This document shows, piece by piece, positions 25,719 through 36,104 of a stretch of 64,000 bases of DNA. Source of the stretch: Ectothiorhodospiraceae bacterium (GTDB lineage: Bacteria > Pseudomonadota > Gammaproteobacteria > HK1). The DNA lies in contig JACKNM010000008.1 of the NCBI GenBank assembly GCA_024234875.1, positions 216,499-280,498 on the forward strand. Direction: 5' to 3'. Positions within the stretch are counted from its first letter, which is position 1; each line of letters opens with the position of its first letter. The notes under the pieces are model-generated. The model made no database searches. It was not told the DNA's origin and saw only the letters and a list, made by a program, of their open reading frames with translations. The translations under genes and the position numbers were made by a program.

Positions 25719-26339
25719 TCAATCGGCGACGATGGCGAGTCCGTGCTCGGCTGCGGCGTCGCACAGCCAGCGCCAGGCGTACTCGGCGAAGCTGCGGTGG
25801 ACGTACAGGTCGTACGCGGGCTCGGCGTCGAGCTGGTGCAGCAGCACGTGACAGCGCGCGAGCGACGACTGCGCGCACCGCCCGGGCCCGAAGGACCGCG
25901 GATGCAGATCCAGTGCGCACCCCTTCATCAGCACCTCGCGCGCGCGCGGTCCGGCCAGACCGAGGACGGTGCGGGCATGACTGACGTCGTTCACCGCGAA
26001 ATGCAGGCCGGCCAGGCGTTCCTCGAGGCGGGCGATGGCTCGGGGCTCGCGGCGATCGGGCAGCGTCACCAACCATTCGTCCGGGCCGAGCCAGAGACAG
26101 GCGACGCCACGGCGGGAGCTGACGGTGAGCGGCGCGGTGGGAGGCGCCACGCCCAGGACCGACTCCACGCCGGTGAGGAACGCCTCGCTCTCGGGATCGC
26201 CACGCAATGCGAGCTGGGCGCGCCACGGACGCTCGCCCAGGCGCACGCCTGCCTCACCGGCGCCCCGGGTCGAGATCCGCGCCTGCGCGTCCAGCCCAAG
26301 GCCGGCCAGCGCGCTCTGTCGCCCGTGCTGCTCAGCCAC
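25719..26339 (-). CDS. soxG: Sarcosine oxidase gamma subunit
   Basis: This 206-residue subunit belongs to heterotetrameric sarcosine oxidase, which demethylates sarcosine to glycine, H2O2 and 5,10-methylene-tetrahydrofolate. Recognition rests on its position after soxA and on the SoxG-like pattern: WLGPDEWLV, VNDVSHARTVLGLAGPRAREVLMKGCALDLHP and the C-terminal YDLYVHRSFAEYAWRWL. It starts at GTG 26339 and overlaps soxA by 8 bases, so it is translationally coupled. Confidence 0.9.
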   Translation of the reverse strand: MAEQHGRQSALAGLGLDAQARISTRGAGEAGVRLGERPWRAQLALRGDPESEAFLTGVESVLGVAPPTAPLTVSSRRGVACLWLGPDEWLVTLPDRREPRAIARLEERLAGLHFAVNDVSHARTVLGLAGPRAREVLMKGCALDLHPRSFGPGRCAQSSLARCHVLLHQLDAEPAYDLYVHRSFAEYAWRWLCDAAAEHGLAIVAD

Positions 26340-29300
26340 GCATCCGCTCTCCGTCTGGATCGAGGAAGGTCGGCGCCACCACCGTCACCGGCACCGATCT
26401 CTGTGGGAGCTGCACCACCAGACTCTCGCCGAGCCGCGCGTGCCCGCCCTTCACCAGCGCAAGCGCGATGGAATGGCCGAGATTCGCGCTCCAGTAGCTC
26501 GAGGTGACGTGCCCGAGCATCGGCACCGGCGGCCGACCGCCGGCGCGGGCGACGATCTGCCCGCCCTCCGGCAACACCTCGCGCGGGTCGTCGGTACGCA
26601 GCCCGACGAGCTGCTTGCGGTCGGCGCGCAAGGTGTCGGCACGCGCGAGCGACCGCTTGCCGATGAAGTCCTTGTGCCGGGCGACCATGGCGCCGAGGCC
26701 GAGATCGTGTGGGGTCACCGTTCCGTCGGTGTCCTGGCCGGCGATGATGAAACCCTTCTCTGCCCGCAGCACGTGCATGGTCTCGGTCCCGAACGGCGTC
26801 AGTCCGTAACGCTCGCCGGCGAGCGCGATCGCGGTCCACAGCGCCAGACCGAATCCCGCGCCGACGCTCACCTCGTAGCTCTGCTCGCCAGTGAACGAGA
26901 CCCGCATCACCCGCGCCGGGATGCCGGCCACCGTGCCGGCGCGCCAGGCCATGAACGGAAAGGCCTCCGGGTCGAGGTCGATGTCGCGGGTGAGCTCGCC
27001 GAGCAATCGGCGCGCGAACGGGCCGCTGAGCGATGCGGTCGCCCATTGCTCGGTCACCGAGTCGCACCACACGCGCAGCTCGGGCCACTCGGTCTGACGC
27101 CACTCCTCGAGCCAGGCGAGAACCCGCGCCGCGTTGCCGGTGGTGGTGTGGACGAGGAAGCGATCGTCGGCCAGCCGCGCGCTCACCCCGTCGTCGAGCA
27201 CCATGCCGTCCTCGCGGCACATCAGACCGTACCGACAACGCCCGACCGGGAGCTTCTTGAAGCCGTTGGTGTAGATGCGATCGAGGAGCTCGCCGGCGTC
27301 GGGACCGCGCACCTCGATCTTGCCGAGCGTGGAGGCGTCGAGCAGGGCGACGGCATTGCGCGCGGCCAGGCACTCACGGCTCACCGCGTCGTGCATCGAC
27401 TCGCCGGGGCGCGGGTAGTACCACGGCCGCTTCCACTGACCGACGTCCTCGAACCTCGCCCCCTGCGCCACGTGCCAGCGATGCATCGGCGTGGTGCGCA
27501 CCGGATCGGCGAGCGCGCCGACGTCGCGCCCCGCCAGGACCCCGAAGGTCACCGGGGTGTAGGGCGGGCGGAAGGTGGTGGTACCCACCTCCGGCACCTC
27601 CCGTCCCAGCAGACCGGCCAGGATCCCGAGCGCGTTGACGTTGCTGGTCTTGCCCTGGTCGGTGCCCATGCCGGTGGTGGTGTAGCGCTTGAGGTGCTCG
27701 ACCGAGCGGTAGCCCTCGCGCGCGGCGAGGGCGACATCGTTGGCGGTGACGTCGTTCTGGAAGTCGACGAAGTGCTTCGCCGGTGCCCCGCCCGGCGGGC
27801 GCGTCGGCAACGACCACAGCGCGCGCGTCGGTGCCGGCTCGGCACCTTCCTCCGCCGCCGGTAGCGCCACGTCGGCCCCGCCCGAGAAACCGGCTGCCCG
27901 CGCCGCGGCATCGCCCCCCGCGCGACCCTCGGTGAGCGCCGCGGCGAGCGAGAACGTGCCGTTCGCGGCCCCCGCCACGCGCACCCGCTGACGCGCCTCT
28001 GCGGGGACGAAGCAGGCGCGCTCCGCATTCCAGGCGAGCCTGCCACCGGACTGCGAGAACAGATGCACGGTGGGGTTCCAACCGCCGCACATCGCCACCA
28101 GATCGCAGCGCAACGTCCGCGCGCCGCCGGCCCAGCCGGCGCCGGTGCCGTCCAACGGCGCGACCTCGGCCGCGCGCACCCGCGAGCCACCGAAGGTGCG
28201 GACGACGCCGTGCCCGGCGAGGACCTCGATCGAGCGCGCGCGCGCCTGCTCGGCGCACGCTGGCGCCTGCGCGCGGACGTCGACCACCGTCACCTCGACC
28301 CCGACGTCGGCGAGGTCGACGGCCGCCGCATAGGCGCCGTCGTCGGCAGCCACCACCAACGCCCGATCGGCCGGTCGAACCCCGTAGCGGTTGACGTAGG
28401 TGCGGGCGGCCCCGGCGAGCATGATGCCGGGGCGATCGTTCTGCGCGAAGACCATGGGCCGCTCGTGGGCGCCGGTCGCCAACACCACCTCGCGCGCGCG
28501 GACCTTCCACAGCCGTTGCCGCGGTCGGTCGGGGGCGCTGCCCGGGGGGAGGTGGTCGGTGACGCGCTCGGCGAGCGTGAGGTAGTTGTGGTCGTGGTAG
28601 CCGAAGACGGTGGTCCGCGGCAGCACCCGCACCTCGTCCATGGCACCGAGGTCGGCGAGCGCACGCTCGACCCAGCGCGCGGCGGGCTCGCCGTCGAGCG
28701 TCTCACGGGTCGCGAGCAGTGACCCACCGGGCTCCGACTGCTCGTCGGCGAGGATGACCCGCGCCCCGCTCGCACCGGCGGCGAGCGCGGCGGCGAGCCC
28801 GGCCGGCCCCGCCCCGACCACCAGCACGTCGCAGTGCACGTGCATCTTGTCGTAGACGTCGGGGTCCGGGCCCTCGCTCGGGGCGCGTCCGAGCCCCGCG
28901 GCGCGGCGGATGAAGCGCTCGTAGACCATCCAGCCGTCGCGCGGCCACATGAAGGTCTTGTAGTAGAAGCCGGCCGGCAGCAGCCGCGAGACCAGGCCGT
29001 TGATCGCGCCGACGTCGAGCTCCAGGCTCGGCCAGCAGTTCTGCGGCTCCGCGTGCAACCCCGCGTAGAGCTCGACCTGGGTCGCGCGCAGGTTCGGCTG
29101 CGTGCGCGCGCCGCGCTCGAGCTGCACCAGCGCGTTCGGCTCCTCGGCACCGGCGCTCAGGATCCCGCGCGGTCGGTGGTACTTGAAGCTGCGCCCGACG
29201 AGATGAATCCCGTTGGCGAGCAGCGCGGAGGCCAGGGTGTCGCCGGCGTATCCCTGGAGTCGGCGCCCGGCCCAGACGAAGTCGAGCGGACGCTCGCGAT

Positions 29301-29343
29301 CGACGCGCCCACCGGCGAAGAGGCGGAACGGCTGCTCACTCAC
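26332..29343 (-). CDS. soxA: Sarcosine oxidase alpha subunit
   Basis: This 1003-residue subunit has the full SoxA layout: an N-terminal 2Fe-2S-ferredoxin-like fold that lacks cluster cysteines (about 15-95), a FAD/NAD domain with VLVVGAGPAGLAAALAAG (about 174-190), and a C-terminal GcvT-like folate-binding half (about 610-1000) with GYRSVEHLKRYTTTGMGTDQGKT in between. It carries NAD+ and the tetrahydrofolate site. Translation starts at GTG 29343, overlapping soxD by 8 bases. The length is normal for the family. Confidence 0.95.
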   Translation of the reverse strand: MSEQPFRLFAGGRVDRERPLDFVWAGRRLQGYAGDTLASALLANGIHLVGRSFKYHRPRGILSAGAEEPNALVQLERGARTQPNLRATQVELYAGLHAEPQNCWPSLELDVGAINGLVSRLLPAGFYYKTFMWPRDGWMVYERFIRRAAGLGRAPSEGPDPDVYDKMHVHCDVLVVGAGPAGLAAALAAGASGARVILADEQSEPGGSLLATRETLDGEPAARWVERALADLGAMDEVRVLPRTTVFGYHDHNYLTLAERVTDHLPPGSAPDRPRQRLWKVRAREVVLATGAHERPMVFAQNDRPGIMLAGAARTYVNRYGVRPADRALVVAADDGAYAAAVDLADVGVEVTVVDVRAQAPACAEQARARSIEVLAGHGVVRTFGGSRVRAAEVAPLDGTGAGWAGGARTLRCDLVAMCGGWNPTVHLFSQSGGRLAWNAERACFVPAEARQRVRVAGAANGTFSLAAALTEGRAGGDAAARAAGFSGGADVALPAAEEGAEPAPTRALWSLPTRPPGGAPAKHFVDFQNDVTANDVALAAREGYRSVEHLKRYTTTGMGTDQGKTSNVNALGILAGLLGREVPEVGTTTFRPPYTPVTFGVLAGRDVGALADPVRTTPMHRWHVAQGARFEDVGQWKRPWYYPRPGESMHDAVSRECLAARNAVALLDASTLGKIEVRGPDAGELLDRIYTNGFKKLPVGRCRYGLMCREDGMVLDDGVSARLADDRFLVHTTTGNAARVLAWLEEWRQTEWPELRVWCDSVTEQWATASLSGPFARRLLGELTRDIDLDPEAFPFMAWRAGTVAGIPARVMRVSFTGEQSYEVSVGAGFGLALWTAIALAGERYGLTPFGTETMHVLRAEKGFIIAGQDTDGTVTPHDLGLGAMVARHKDFIGKRSLARADTLRADRKQLVGLRTDDPREVLPEGGQIVARAGGRPPVPMLGHVTSSYWSANLGHSIALALVKGGHARLGESLVVQLPQRSVPVTVVAPTFLDPDGERMRG

Positions 29344-29626
29344 CGCGCCGTCCCGCAGCCGGTGGTGCCTCGCCGACCCGGTACACCGCCAGGATCTCGT
29401 GGCTCACGGTGTCACGCACGACGTTGAACCAGCGTCGGCAGCCTTCGCTGTGCACCCAGCGCTCACGATGCGCTCCCTTTCGGTTCGTGCGCATGAACAG
29501 GTACTCGCCCCAGGCGGCGTCGTCGAGCGCGTGCGGATCGGCCGGACGCACGATGTGCGCCTCGCCCCCATAACCGAACTCCTGCTCGTCACGCGGCCCG
29601 CACCACGGGCACTCGATCAGCAGCAT
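29336..29626 (-). CDS. soxD: Sarcosine oxidase delta subunit
   Basis: This 96-residue zinc subunit has its four zinc ligands exactly where expected: C6 and C9 in ECPWCG, H59 and C63 in WVHSEGCRRWF. The start at ATG 29626 follows from these positions and from the 41-base spacing to soxB. It overlaps the soxA start by 8 bases. No odd features. Confidence 0.94.
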   Translation of the reverse strand: MLLIECPWCGPRDEQEFGYGGEAHIVRPADPHALDDAAWGEYLFMRTNRKGAHRERWVHSEGCRRWFNVVRDTVSHEILAVYRVGEAPPAAGRRGE

Positions 29627-29667
29627 CGTTCCTCCATCCCCGGCGAGCCTCCCATCGGGTGCCGCGC

Positions 29668-30918
29668 TCAGTGCGCCACCGCCGCCGCCCCGTGCTCGTC
29701 GACGAGCGCGCCGGTGGTGAAGCGCTCGAGCGAGAACGCGGCATTCAAGGCGTGCGGCTCGTCGCGCGCCACGGTGTGCGCGAAGACCCAGCCCGAGCCC
29801 GGCGTGGCCTTGAACCCACCGGTGCCCCATCCGCAATTGAAATAGAGGTTGCGCACCGGGGTCTTGCCGATGATCGGGCTCGCATCGGGGCAGACGTCCA
29901 CGATCCCCCCCCACTGGCGCAGCATCCGCAGCCGCGAGAAGACCGGGAACAGCTCGAGCAACGCCCCCATCTGGTGCTCGACCACCGGCAGGCTGCCGCG
30001 CTGCGCGTACGAGGTGTAGGCGTCGATACCGGCACCGATCACCAGCTCGCCCTTGTCCGACTGACTGACGTAGACGTGGACCGCGTTCGACATCACCACG
30101 TTGGGATGAATCGGCTTCACCGGCTCGGAGACCAGCGCCTGCAACGGATGGCTCTCCACCGGCAGGCGGAACCCGGCCATCTCGGCCAACACGCTGGCGT
30201 GCCCCGCGACCACCACCGCCACCTTGCCGGCACGGATGTAGCCGCGACTGGTCTCCACCCCCTCGACCCTGCCGTCGGACACCCGGATGCCGGTGACCTC
30301 GCAGTTCTGGATGATGTCGACGCCGCGCGCGTCGGCGCCGCGTGCGAAGCCCCAGGCCACCGCATCGTGCCGAGCCACCCCGCCGCGACGCTGCAACGAC
30401 GCCCCGAGCACCGGGTAGCGCGCGCCCGGCGACACGTCGAGGATCGGCACCATCGCCTTGATCTGCTCCGGGGTGAGGATCTCGGAGTCGATGCCGTTGA
30501 GGCGGTTGGCATTGACCCGCCGCGACAGCTCGCGGAGGTCGTGCAGGTTGTGCGCGAGGTTCATCACCCCGCGCTGGCTGAGCATGATGTTGTAGTTCAG
30601 CTCCTGGCTCAGCCCCTCGTACAGACGCAGCGAATGCTCGTAGAGGTGCGCGCTCTCGTCCCACAGGTAGTTGGAGCGGATGATGGTGGTGTTGCGCCCG
30701 GTGTTGCCGCCGCCGAGCCAGCCCTTCTCCAGCACCGCGACGTTGGTGATGCCGTGCTCCTTGGCGAGGTAGTACGCGGTGGCGAGCCCGTGCCCGCCGC
30801 CACCGACCACCACCACGTCGTAGGCGGCCCGGGGATCGGGACTGCGCCACGCCGCCGGCCAGTCGCGGTGGTAGCGCGCCGCGTTGCGCAGCAGGCTGAA
30901 GATCGAGTAGCGCGCCAT
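29668..30918 (-). CDS. soxB: Sarcosine oxidase beta subunit
   Basis: This 416-residue subunit holds the catalytic flavin site. The N-terminal FAD motif VVVVGGGGHGLATAYYLA (about 35-52) and the conserved GGNTGRNTTIIRSNYLWDES, which contains the covalent-FMN region, are those of SoxB. The C-terminus has the substrate-site CGWGTGGFKATPG. GGAGGG precedes ATG 30918. It lies 19 bases behind glyA in the glyA-soxBDAG order known from many sarcosine users. Confidence 0.95.
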   Translation of the reverse strand: MARYSIFSLLRNAARYHRDWPAAWRSPDPRAAYDVVVVGGGGHGLATAYYLAKEHGITNVAVLEKGWLGGGNTGRNTTIIRSNYLWDESAHLYEHSLRLYEGLSQELNYNIMLSQRGVMNLAHNLHDLRELSRRVNANRLNGIDSEILTPEQIKAMVPILDVSPGARYPVLGASLQRRGGVARHDAVAWGFARGADARGVDIIQNCEVTGIRVSDGRVEGVETSRGYIRAGKVAVVVAGHASVLAEMAGFRLPVESHPLQALVSEPVKPIHPNVVMSNAVHVYVSQSDKGELVIGAGIDAYTSYAQRGSLPVVEHQMGALLELFPVFSRLRMLRQWGGIVDVCPDASPIIGKTPVRNLYFNCGWGTGGFKATPGSGWVFAHTVARDEPHALNAAFSLERFTTGALVDEHGAAAVAH

Positions 30919-30937
30919 CTCGCCCTCCGTCGCGAAC

Positions 30938-32212
<1,275 letters not shown>

Positions 32213-32415
32213 CGCCGCCCTCCTCGGTGACTCGGTGCGGGGCGAACTCTAAAGCCTGGGCGCGGGCGGTGCGACCCCCGCCGACGACGCCGACTTGCTC
32301 CCGGGCGACGCCGTCCCGGGCGACCGCGGCGGCACCTTCGCCAGCCGACGACGGTTCGTCGTAGGATGCGCGGCCTCGAACACCGGCGGGTCTCCGGGCC
32401 CGCGTCACGGGGGAA

Positions 32416-33303
32416 GTGATCTTGAGTCGATTGGCGATGGCGCTCGCGGCGGCGAGGCCGGTGGTCACCTGCGAGCTCAACCCGCCGAAGGGCATCGACT
32501 GCGGCGCCCTGCTCGCACGCGCCGAGGCGCTGCAACCGGTGGTGCACGCGTTCAACCTCACCGAGTCGCACGCGGCGCGGATGTCGATGTCGCCGCTCGG
32601 CGCGGCGCGCCTGATGGTCGAGCGCGGGCTCGAGCCGACACTGCAGATGACCACCCGCGACCGCAACCGGCTCGCGCTCCAGGGCGACCTGCTGGCCGCC
32701 GCCGCCCTCGGCGTCGAGAACGTGGTGGTGATGGGGGGTGACCCGCCGAGCGCCGGCGACCACCCCGACGCCAAGCCGGTGTTCGACCTCTACGCCTCGG
32801 GCGTGCTGGCGGCGGCGGCGGCGTTGCAGGAAGGGCACGACCTGGCCGGAAATCCGCTGGTCGGACCGTCGCCGCGGTTCTGCATCGGGGCGGTGGTCAA
32901 TCCGGGCGCCGACGACCTCGAGGGCGAGGTTCGGCGGATGGCCGAGAAGCGCGCCGCCGGCGCCACCTTCTTCCAGACCCAGGCGGTCTACGACGCCGAG
33001 GCGTTCGCCCGCTTCATGGCGCTGGCCCGGGACGTGGACGCGCCGGTGCTCGCCGGCATACTCCCACCGGCATCGGCGGCGATGGCCCGCCACATGAATG
33101 CCAACGTGCCCGGCATCCACGTTCCGCCGGCGATCATCGATGCGCTCGAGCGCGCGGGCGACGACCGCCGGGAGATCGCCATCGAGATCGCCGCGCGGCT
33201 CGCGCGCGAGGTCGTCCCACTGTGCCGCGGGGTGCACCTGATGACCGTCGGGCGCGAGGACACCGTGCCCGAGATCCTCCGACGGGCCGGGGTCACGACC
33301 TGA
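32416..33303 (+). CDS. metF: Methylenetetrahydrofolate reductase-family protein
   Basis: This protein of about 295 residues has the MetF TIM-barrel pattern: CELNPPKG (family E-x-xPP), VVVMGGDPP, a DLYASG substrate region and FFQTQAVYD. It would interconvert 5,10-methylene- and 5-methyl-THF. Divergence from glyA-sox and length suggest a one-carbon role in sarcosine breakdown rather than only methionine synthesis. The start is uncertain: GTG 32416 gives the longest frame, but GGGGGA is better placed for TTG 32422. The 203-base intergenic region to glyA is a shared divergent promoter region. Confidence 0.82.
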   Translation: MILSRLAMALAAARPVVTCELNPPKGIDCGALLARAEALQPVVHAFNLTESHAARMSMSPLGAARLMVERGLEPTLQMTTRDRNRLALQGDLLAAAALGVENVVVMGGDPPSAGDHPDAKPVFDLYASGVLAAAAALQEGHDLAGNPLVGPSPRFCIGAVVNPGADDLEGEVRRMAEKRAAGATFFQTQAVYDAEAFARFMALARDVDAPVLAGILPPASAAMARHMNANVPGIHVPPAIIDALERAGDDRREIAIEIAARLAREVVPLCRGVHLMTVGREDTVPEILRRAGVTT

Positions 33304-33334
33304 GCCACCGCGGGGCTCGCGACGAGCCTCGTCG

Positions 33335-33562
33335 TCATCGGCGCCAGAACGGCTTCGACGCCTCGCGCACCGCGTCGGCCCGGGTCAGCCCGACGTCGCG
33401 GAGCAGTCGCCGGTCGAGGCCCACGAGATGCTCCCGCTCGGCCAGTCGCGCGCCCCAGCGGCCGATCGCCGCAAGCACCAACTGCGGCCCGGGAATCGCC
33501 CGGTCCACCATCGCGGCCATCACCGCCAATCTTCCCCCCAGCACACCTCGTGGCTCGCCCAT
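33335..33562 (-). CDS. DUF1127-domain small protein
   Basis: This 75-residue protein ends in the DUF1127 core LVGLDRRLLRDVGLTRADAVREASKPFWRR (given here as LDRRLLRDVGLTR then EASKPFW), preceded by a short hydrophobic N-terminus. Small Arg-rich DUF1127 proteins are common in proteobacteria, some bind RNA and affect phosphate or metabolic regulation; the function here is unknown. It is divergent from the GcvA-like regulator, with CTAAT operators between, so it is probably regulated by it. Confidence 0.8.
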   Translation of the reverse strand: MGEPRGVLGGRLAVMAAMVDRAIPGPQLVLAAIGRWGARLAEREHLVGLDRRLLRDVGLTRADAVREASKPFWRR

Positions 33563-33576
33563 TGCTCCAAGCTCCT

Positions 33577-33682
33577 CTAATGACCCGACACCGTCCTCGT
33601 TCGCGGTGCCCGAGCGGCATTGGGCTAAACTACGGCGCTACCCGACCGCCCACAAACGACGATCCTTGTCGTCGGTCATTAG
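33577..33682. promoter_or_regulatory. Inverted CTAATGACC/GGTCATTAG pair, candidate GcvA-type operators
   Basis: CTAATGACC at 33577-33585 is exactly mirrored by GGTCATTAG at 33674-33682. Each lies 15-20 bases from the start codon it faces: the DUF1127 gene on the left and the LysR gene on the right. E. coli GcvA binding sites share the core CTAAT, and the protein encoded next door is GcvA-like, so these are likely its sites. Confidence 0.6.
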
Positions 33683-33701
33683 TTTTTCTCGAGGCGCGAC
33701 G

Positions 33702-34637
33702 ATGTCCCGGCGACTCCCGCCCCTGACCGCGTTGCGCGCCTTCGAGGCCGCTGCGCGTCACCTGAGCTTCACCCGCGCCGCGGCCGAGCTGCACGTCACG
33801 CAGGCCGCCGTCAGCCACCAGGTACGCGGGCTCGAGGAGCAGCTCGGAGTGAAGCTCTTCCGCCGCACCAGTCGTCATCTGCTGCTCACCGATGCCGGTC
33901 AGGCCTGTCTGCCGAAGCTCTCGGCCGGATTCGATCTCATCGAGGCCGCGATGCGCGAGGTGCATCGCTCGAGCGGGGTCGGTGCGGTGACGGTCTCGGT
34001 GCTGCCGTCGTTCGCGGCGAGCTGGCTGGTGCCGCGCATCGGGCGCTTCCGCCAGGCGTGGCCGGACATCGACCTGCGCATCGACGCGAGCGAAGGGCTC
34101 GCCGACTTCCGCCGCGGCGACGTCGACGTGGCCATCCGCTACGGGCGCGGTAGCTATCCCGGACTGCGCGCGGACCGGCTGATGGCCGAGGACGTCTACC
34201 CCGTCTGCAGCCCGCGGCTTCGCACCGGACCGAGGCCACTGCGCACGCCGGCCGACCTCGCTCACCACACACTGCTCCACGGCGACGGACCGATCGACTG
34301 GCGCACCTGGCTGCGCGCCGCCGGCGTGCACGGCATCGACACCGACCGCGGGCTCACCTACGTCAACTCCGCGATGCTCATACAGGCCGCGGTCGCGGGT
34401 CAGGGAGTCGCGCTCGCGCGGTCGGTGTTGGCGGCCGATGGCCTCGCCAGCGGTCAGCTGGTGCGACCGTTCGCGCTGCGGCTCCCGAGCGACTACGCGT
34501 ACTACTTCGTCTGCCCGCTGGACACCGCGGAACTGCCCCGCATCGCGGCGCTGCGCGAGTGGCTGCTGGCCGAGGCCCGCGGCACCGAGGCGTGGCGGGC
34601 CGACGGCGAGCCGGTCGCGCCGGTGTCCACTGGCTGA
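33702..34637 (+). CDS. LysR-family transcriptional regulator, GcvA-like
   Basis: This 311-residue regulator starts RLPPLTALRAFEAAARHLSFTRAAAEL, near-identical in pattern to GcvA, with the winged helix-turn-helix through residue 65 (VTQAAVSHQVRGLEEQLG) and a substrate-binding domain from about residue 92. GcvA controls glycine cleavage in response to glycine. Here it lies beside sarcosine oxidase, glyA and metF genes, so sarcosine or glycine is a reasonable effector. ATG 33702 gives the normal length. Confidence 0.88.
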   Translation: MSRRLPPLTALRAFEAAARHLSFTRAAAELHVTQAAVSHQVRGLEEQLGVKLFRRTSRHLLLTDAGQACLPKLSAGFDLIEAAMREVHRSSGVGAVTVSVLPSFAASWLVPRIGRFRQAWPDIDLRIDASEGLADFRRGDVDVAIRYGRGSYPGLRADRLMAEDVYPVCSPRLRTGPRPLRTPADLAHHTLLHGDGPIDWRTWLRAAGVHGIDTDRGLTYVNSAMLIQAAVAGQGVALARSVLAADGLASGQLVRPFALRLPSDYAYYFVCPLDTAELPRIAALREWLLAEARGTEAWRADGEPVAPVSTG

Positions 34638-34694
34638 TCGGGCCGGCTGCGGACGGCGGCGCCCGCGCGGTCCCGCACCAGGGAGGCTACGCAG

Positions 34695-36062
34695 TCATCG
34701 CGTCCGCGCGATGTAGCGCCCGTGCCCGGGCGCGCCAACCACGCGGTGATCACACATCACCGTGGTGCCCCGGACGATGGTGCGCACCGGCCAGCCCTTC
34801 AAGGCGCGGCCCTCGTACGGGCTGTAGTCCGACCAGGAGCCGAGCTCGACCGGATCCACCACGTGCTCGTGCTCGAGATCGACCAGGGTGAGGTCCGCGT
34901 CGTGGCCGACCTGGATGTCGCCCTTGGTCTCGGCGATGTCGAACAGCCGCGCCGGAACGCTCGAGAAGATCTGCGCGATGCGCTGCAGACCGAGGCGCCC
35001 CTTGTGGTAGCCCTCGTCGAGGAGCACCGGGAGGATCGTCGCGGTGCCGGGGAATCCCTGGGTGGCCTGCCAGATCGGCTTCTCCTTGGTGGCACGCTTG
35101 CGCGGCACGTGATCGGCGCCGATGGCGTCGATGGTGCCGTCGGCAAGCGCCTCCCACAGCACCTCCACGTCCTCGGCGCTGCGCAGCGGCGGATTGGCCT
35201 TGTAGACGCTGTCCAGGTCCATGTCCATGTGGTGGGTCAGGTAGTGCGGGCAGGTCTCGAGCCAGATCTGGTCATAGCGCTCCCGCCACGCCGCGGCATC
35301 GCGCACCGCCATCGCCGTGCTGACGTGCGGGATGTAGATGCGCGCGCCGGTCTTCTCTGCCAGGTAGGCCGCACGCACCAGGTTCTCGGCCTCGGTGATG
35401 GGCGGCTTCGAGAGGCAGTAGTCGCGCAATGTCGCGCGCCCCTCGGACTGGAAACGGCGCCGCGTCCGCGCCACCATCTCGATGTTCTCGGTGTGGCACA
35501 CGACCATCGGGCGACCGACCCGCACCGACTCCGCCAGCAGGTCGTGGAAGTAGCCGTCGTCGGTGCCGTCGAGGCCCATGTAGCGACCTTCCTCGCCCTT
35601 GAAGTTCATGAAGTACTTGAACGAGGTCACGCCGTAGTCCTGCACGTATCGCCCCATCTCTTGCAGATGCGTCTCGGTGCAGGCGGAGAAGTGGAACGCG
35701 AAGTCGACGTGCGCGCGCGCCTCGCACTCGGCGCGTGCAGTGGTGAACAGCTCTGCGTACGACGCGCTGCTGAGGAAGTACGACACCGCAGTGGTGACAC
35801 CACCCTGCGCCGCGTAGAAGGTCTCGGTCTGGTACTCGGTGACCGGCTCGGCGAAGCCGAAATGCAGGTGCGGCTCGACCAGCCCGGGAAAGACGTGCAG
35901 CCCGGTCGCGTCGATGGTCTCGCCGGCCTCGCCCACCGGCTCACCGGGCGCGAGCACGGCGGCGATGCGGCCGTCACGAAGGCCGACGTCGGCACGTCGC
36001 ACCCCGAGATGGGGAAAGACCACGGTGCCGTTGCGAATCAGGGTGTCGAAGCTCACCGCCAT
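34695..36062 (-). CDS. Dihydroorotase/hydantoinase-like cyclic amidohydrolase
   Basis: This 455-residue amidohydrolase has a complete two-metal site: HLH (H65, H67), the carboxylated-lysine candidate K149 in SFKYFMNF, H190 in VVCHTEN, H246 in IPHVST and D317 in GADHVPR. The set is typical of dihydroorotase, hydantoinase and dihydropyrimidinase. The sequence GLDGTDDGYFHDL and the absence of pyr genes suggest a catabolic ring-opening enzyme. CobW and nitrilase genes follow upstream on the same strand, matching ring opening followed by carbamoyl or amide hydrolysis. Substrate unknown. Confidence 0.85.
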   Translation of the reverse strand: MAVSFDTLIRNGTVVFPHLGVRRADVGLRDGRIAAVLAPGEPVGEAGETIDATGLHVFPGLVEPHLHFGFAEPVTEYQTETFYAAQGGVTTAVSYFLSSASYAELFTTARAECEARAHVDFAFHFSACTETHLQEMGRYVQDYGVTSFKYFMNFKGEEGRYMGLDGTDDGYFHDLLAESVRVGRPMVVCHTENIEMVARTRRRFQSEGRATLRDYCLSKPPITEAENLVRAAYLAEKTGARIYIPHVSTAMAVRDAAAWRERYDQIWLETCPHYLTHHMDMDLDSVYKANPPLRSAEDVEVLWEALADGTIDAIGADHVPRKRATKEKPIWQATQGFPGTATILPVLLDEGYHKGRLGLQRIAQIFSSVPARLFDIAETKGDIQVGHDADLTLVDLEHEHVVDPVELGSWSDYSPYEGRALKGWPVRTIVRGTTVMCDHRVVGAPGHGRYIARTR

Positions 36063-36104
36063 TCTCCTTGGTCGAGGTCGTATCGAATCGTCGTCGGCAG
36101 GCGC

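Noticed and set aside
26035..27864. 609-codon plus-strand frame opposite soxA and soxG
   Set aside because: Composition is antisense-like and the sox subunits have all expected motifs and overlaps.
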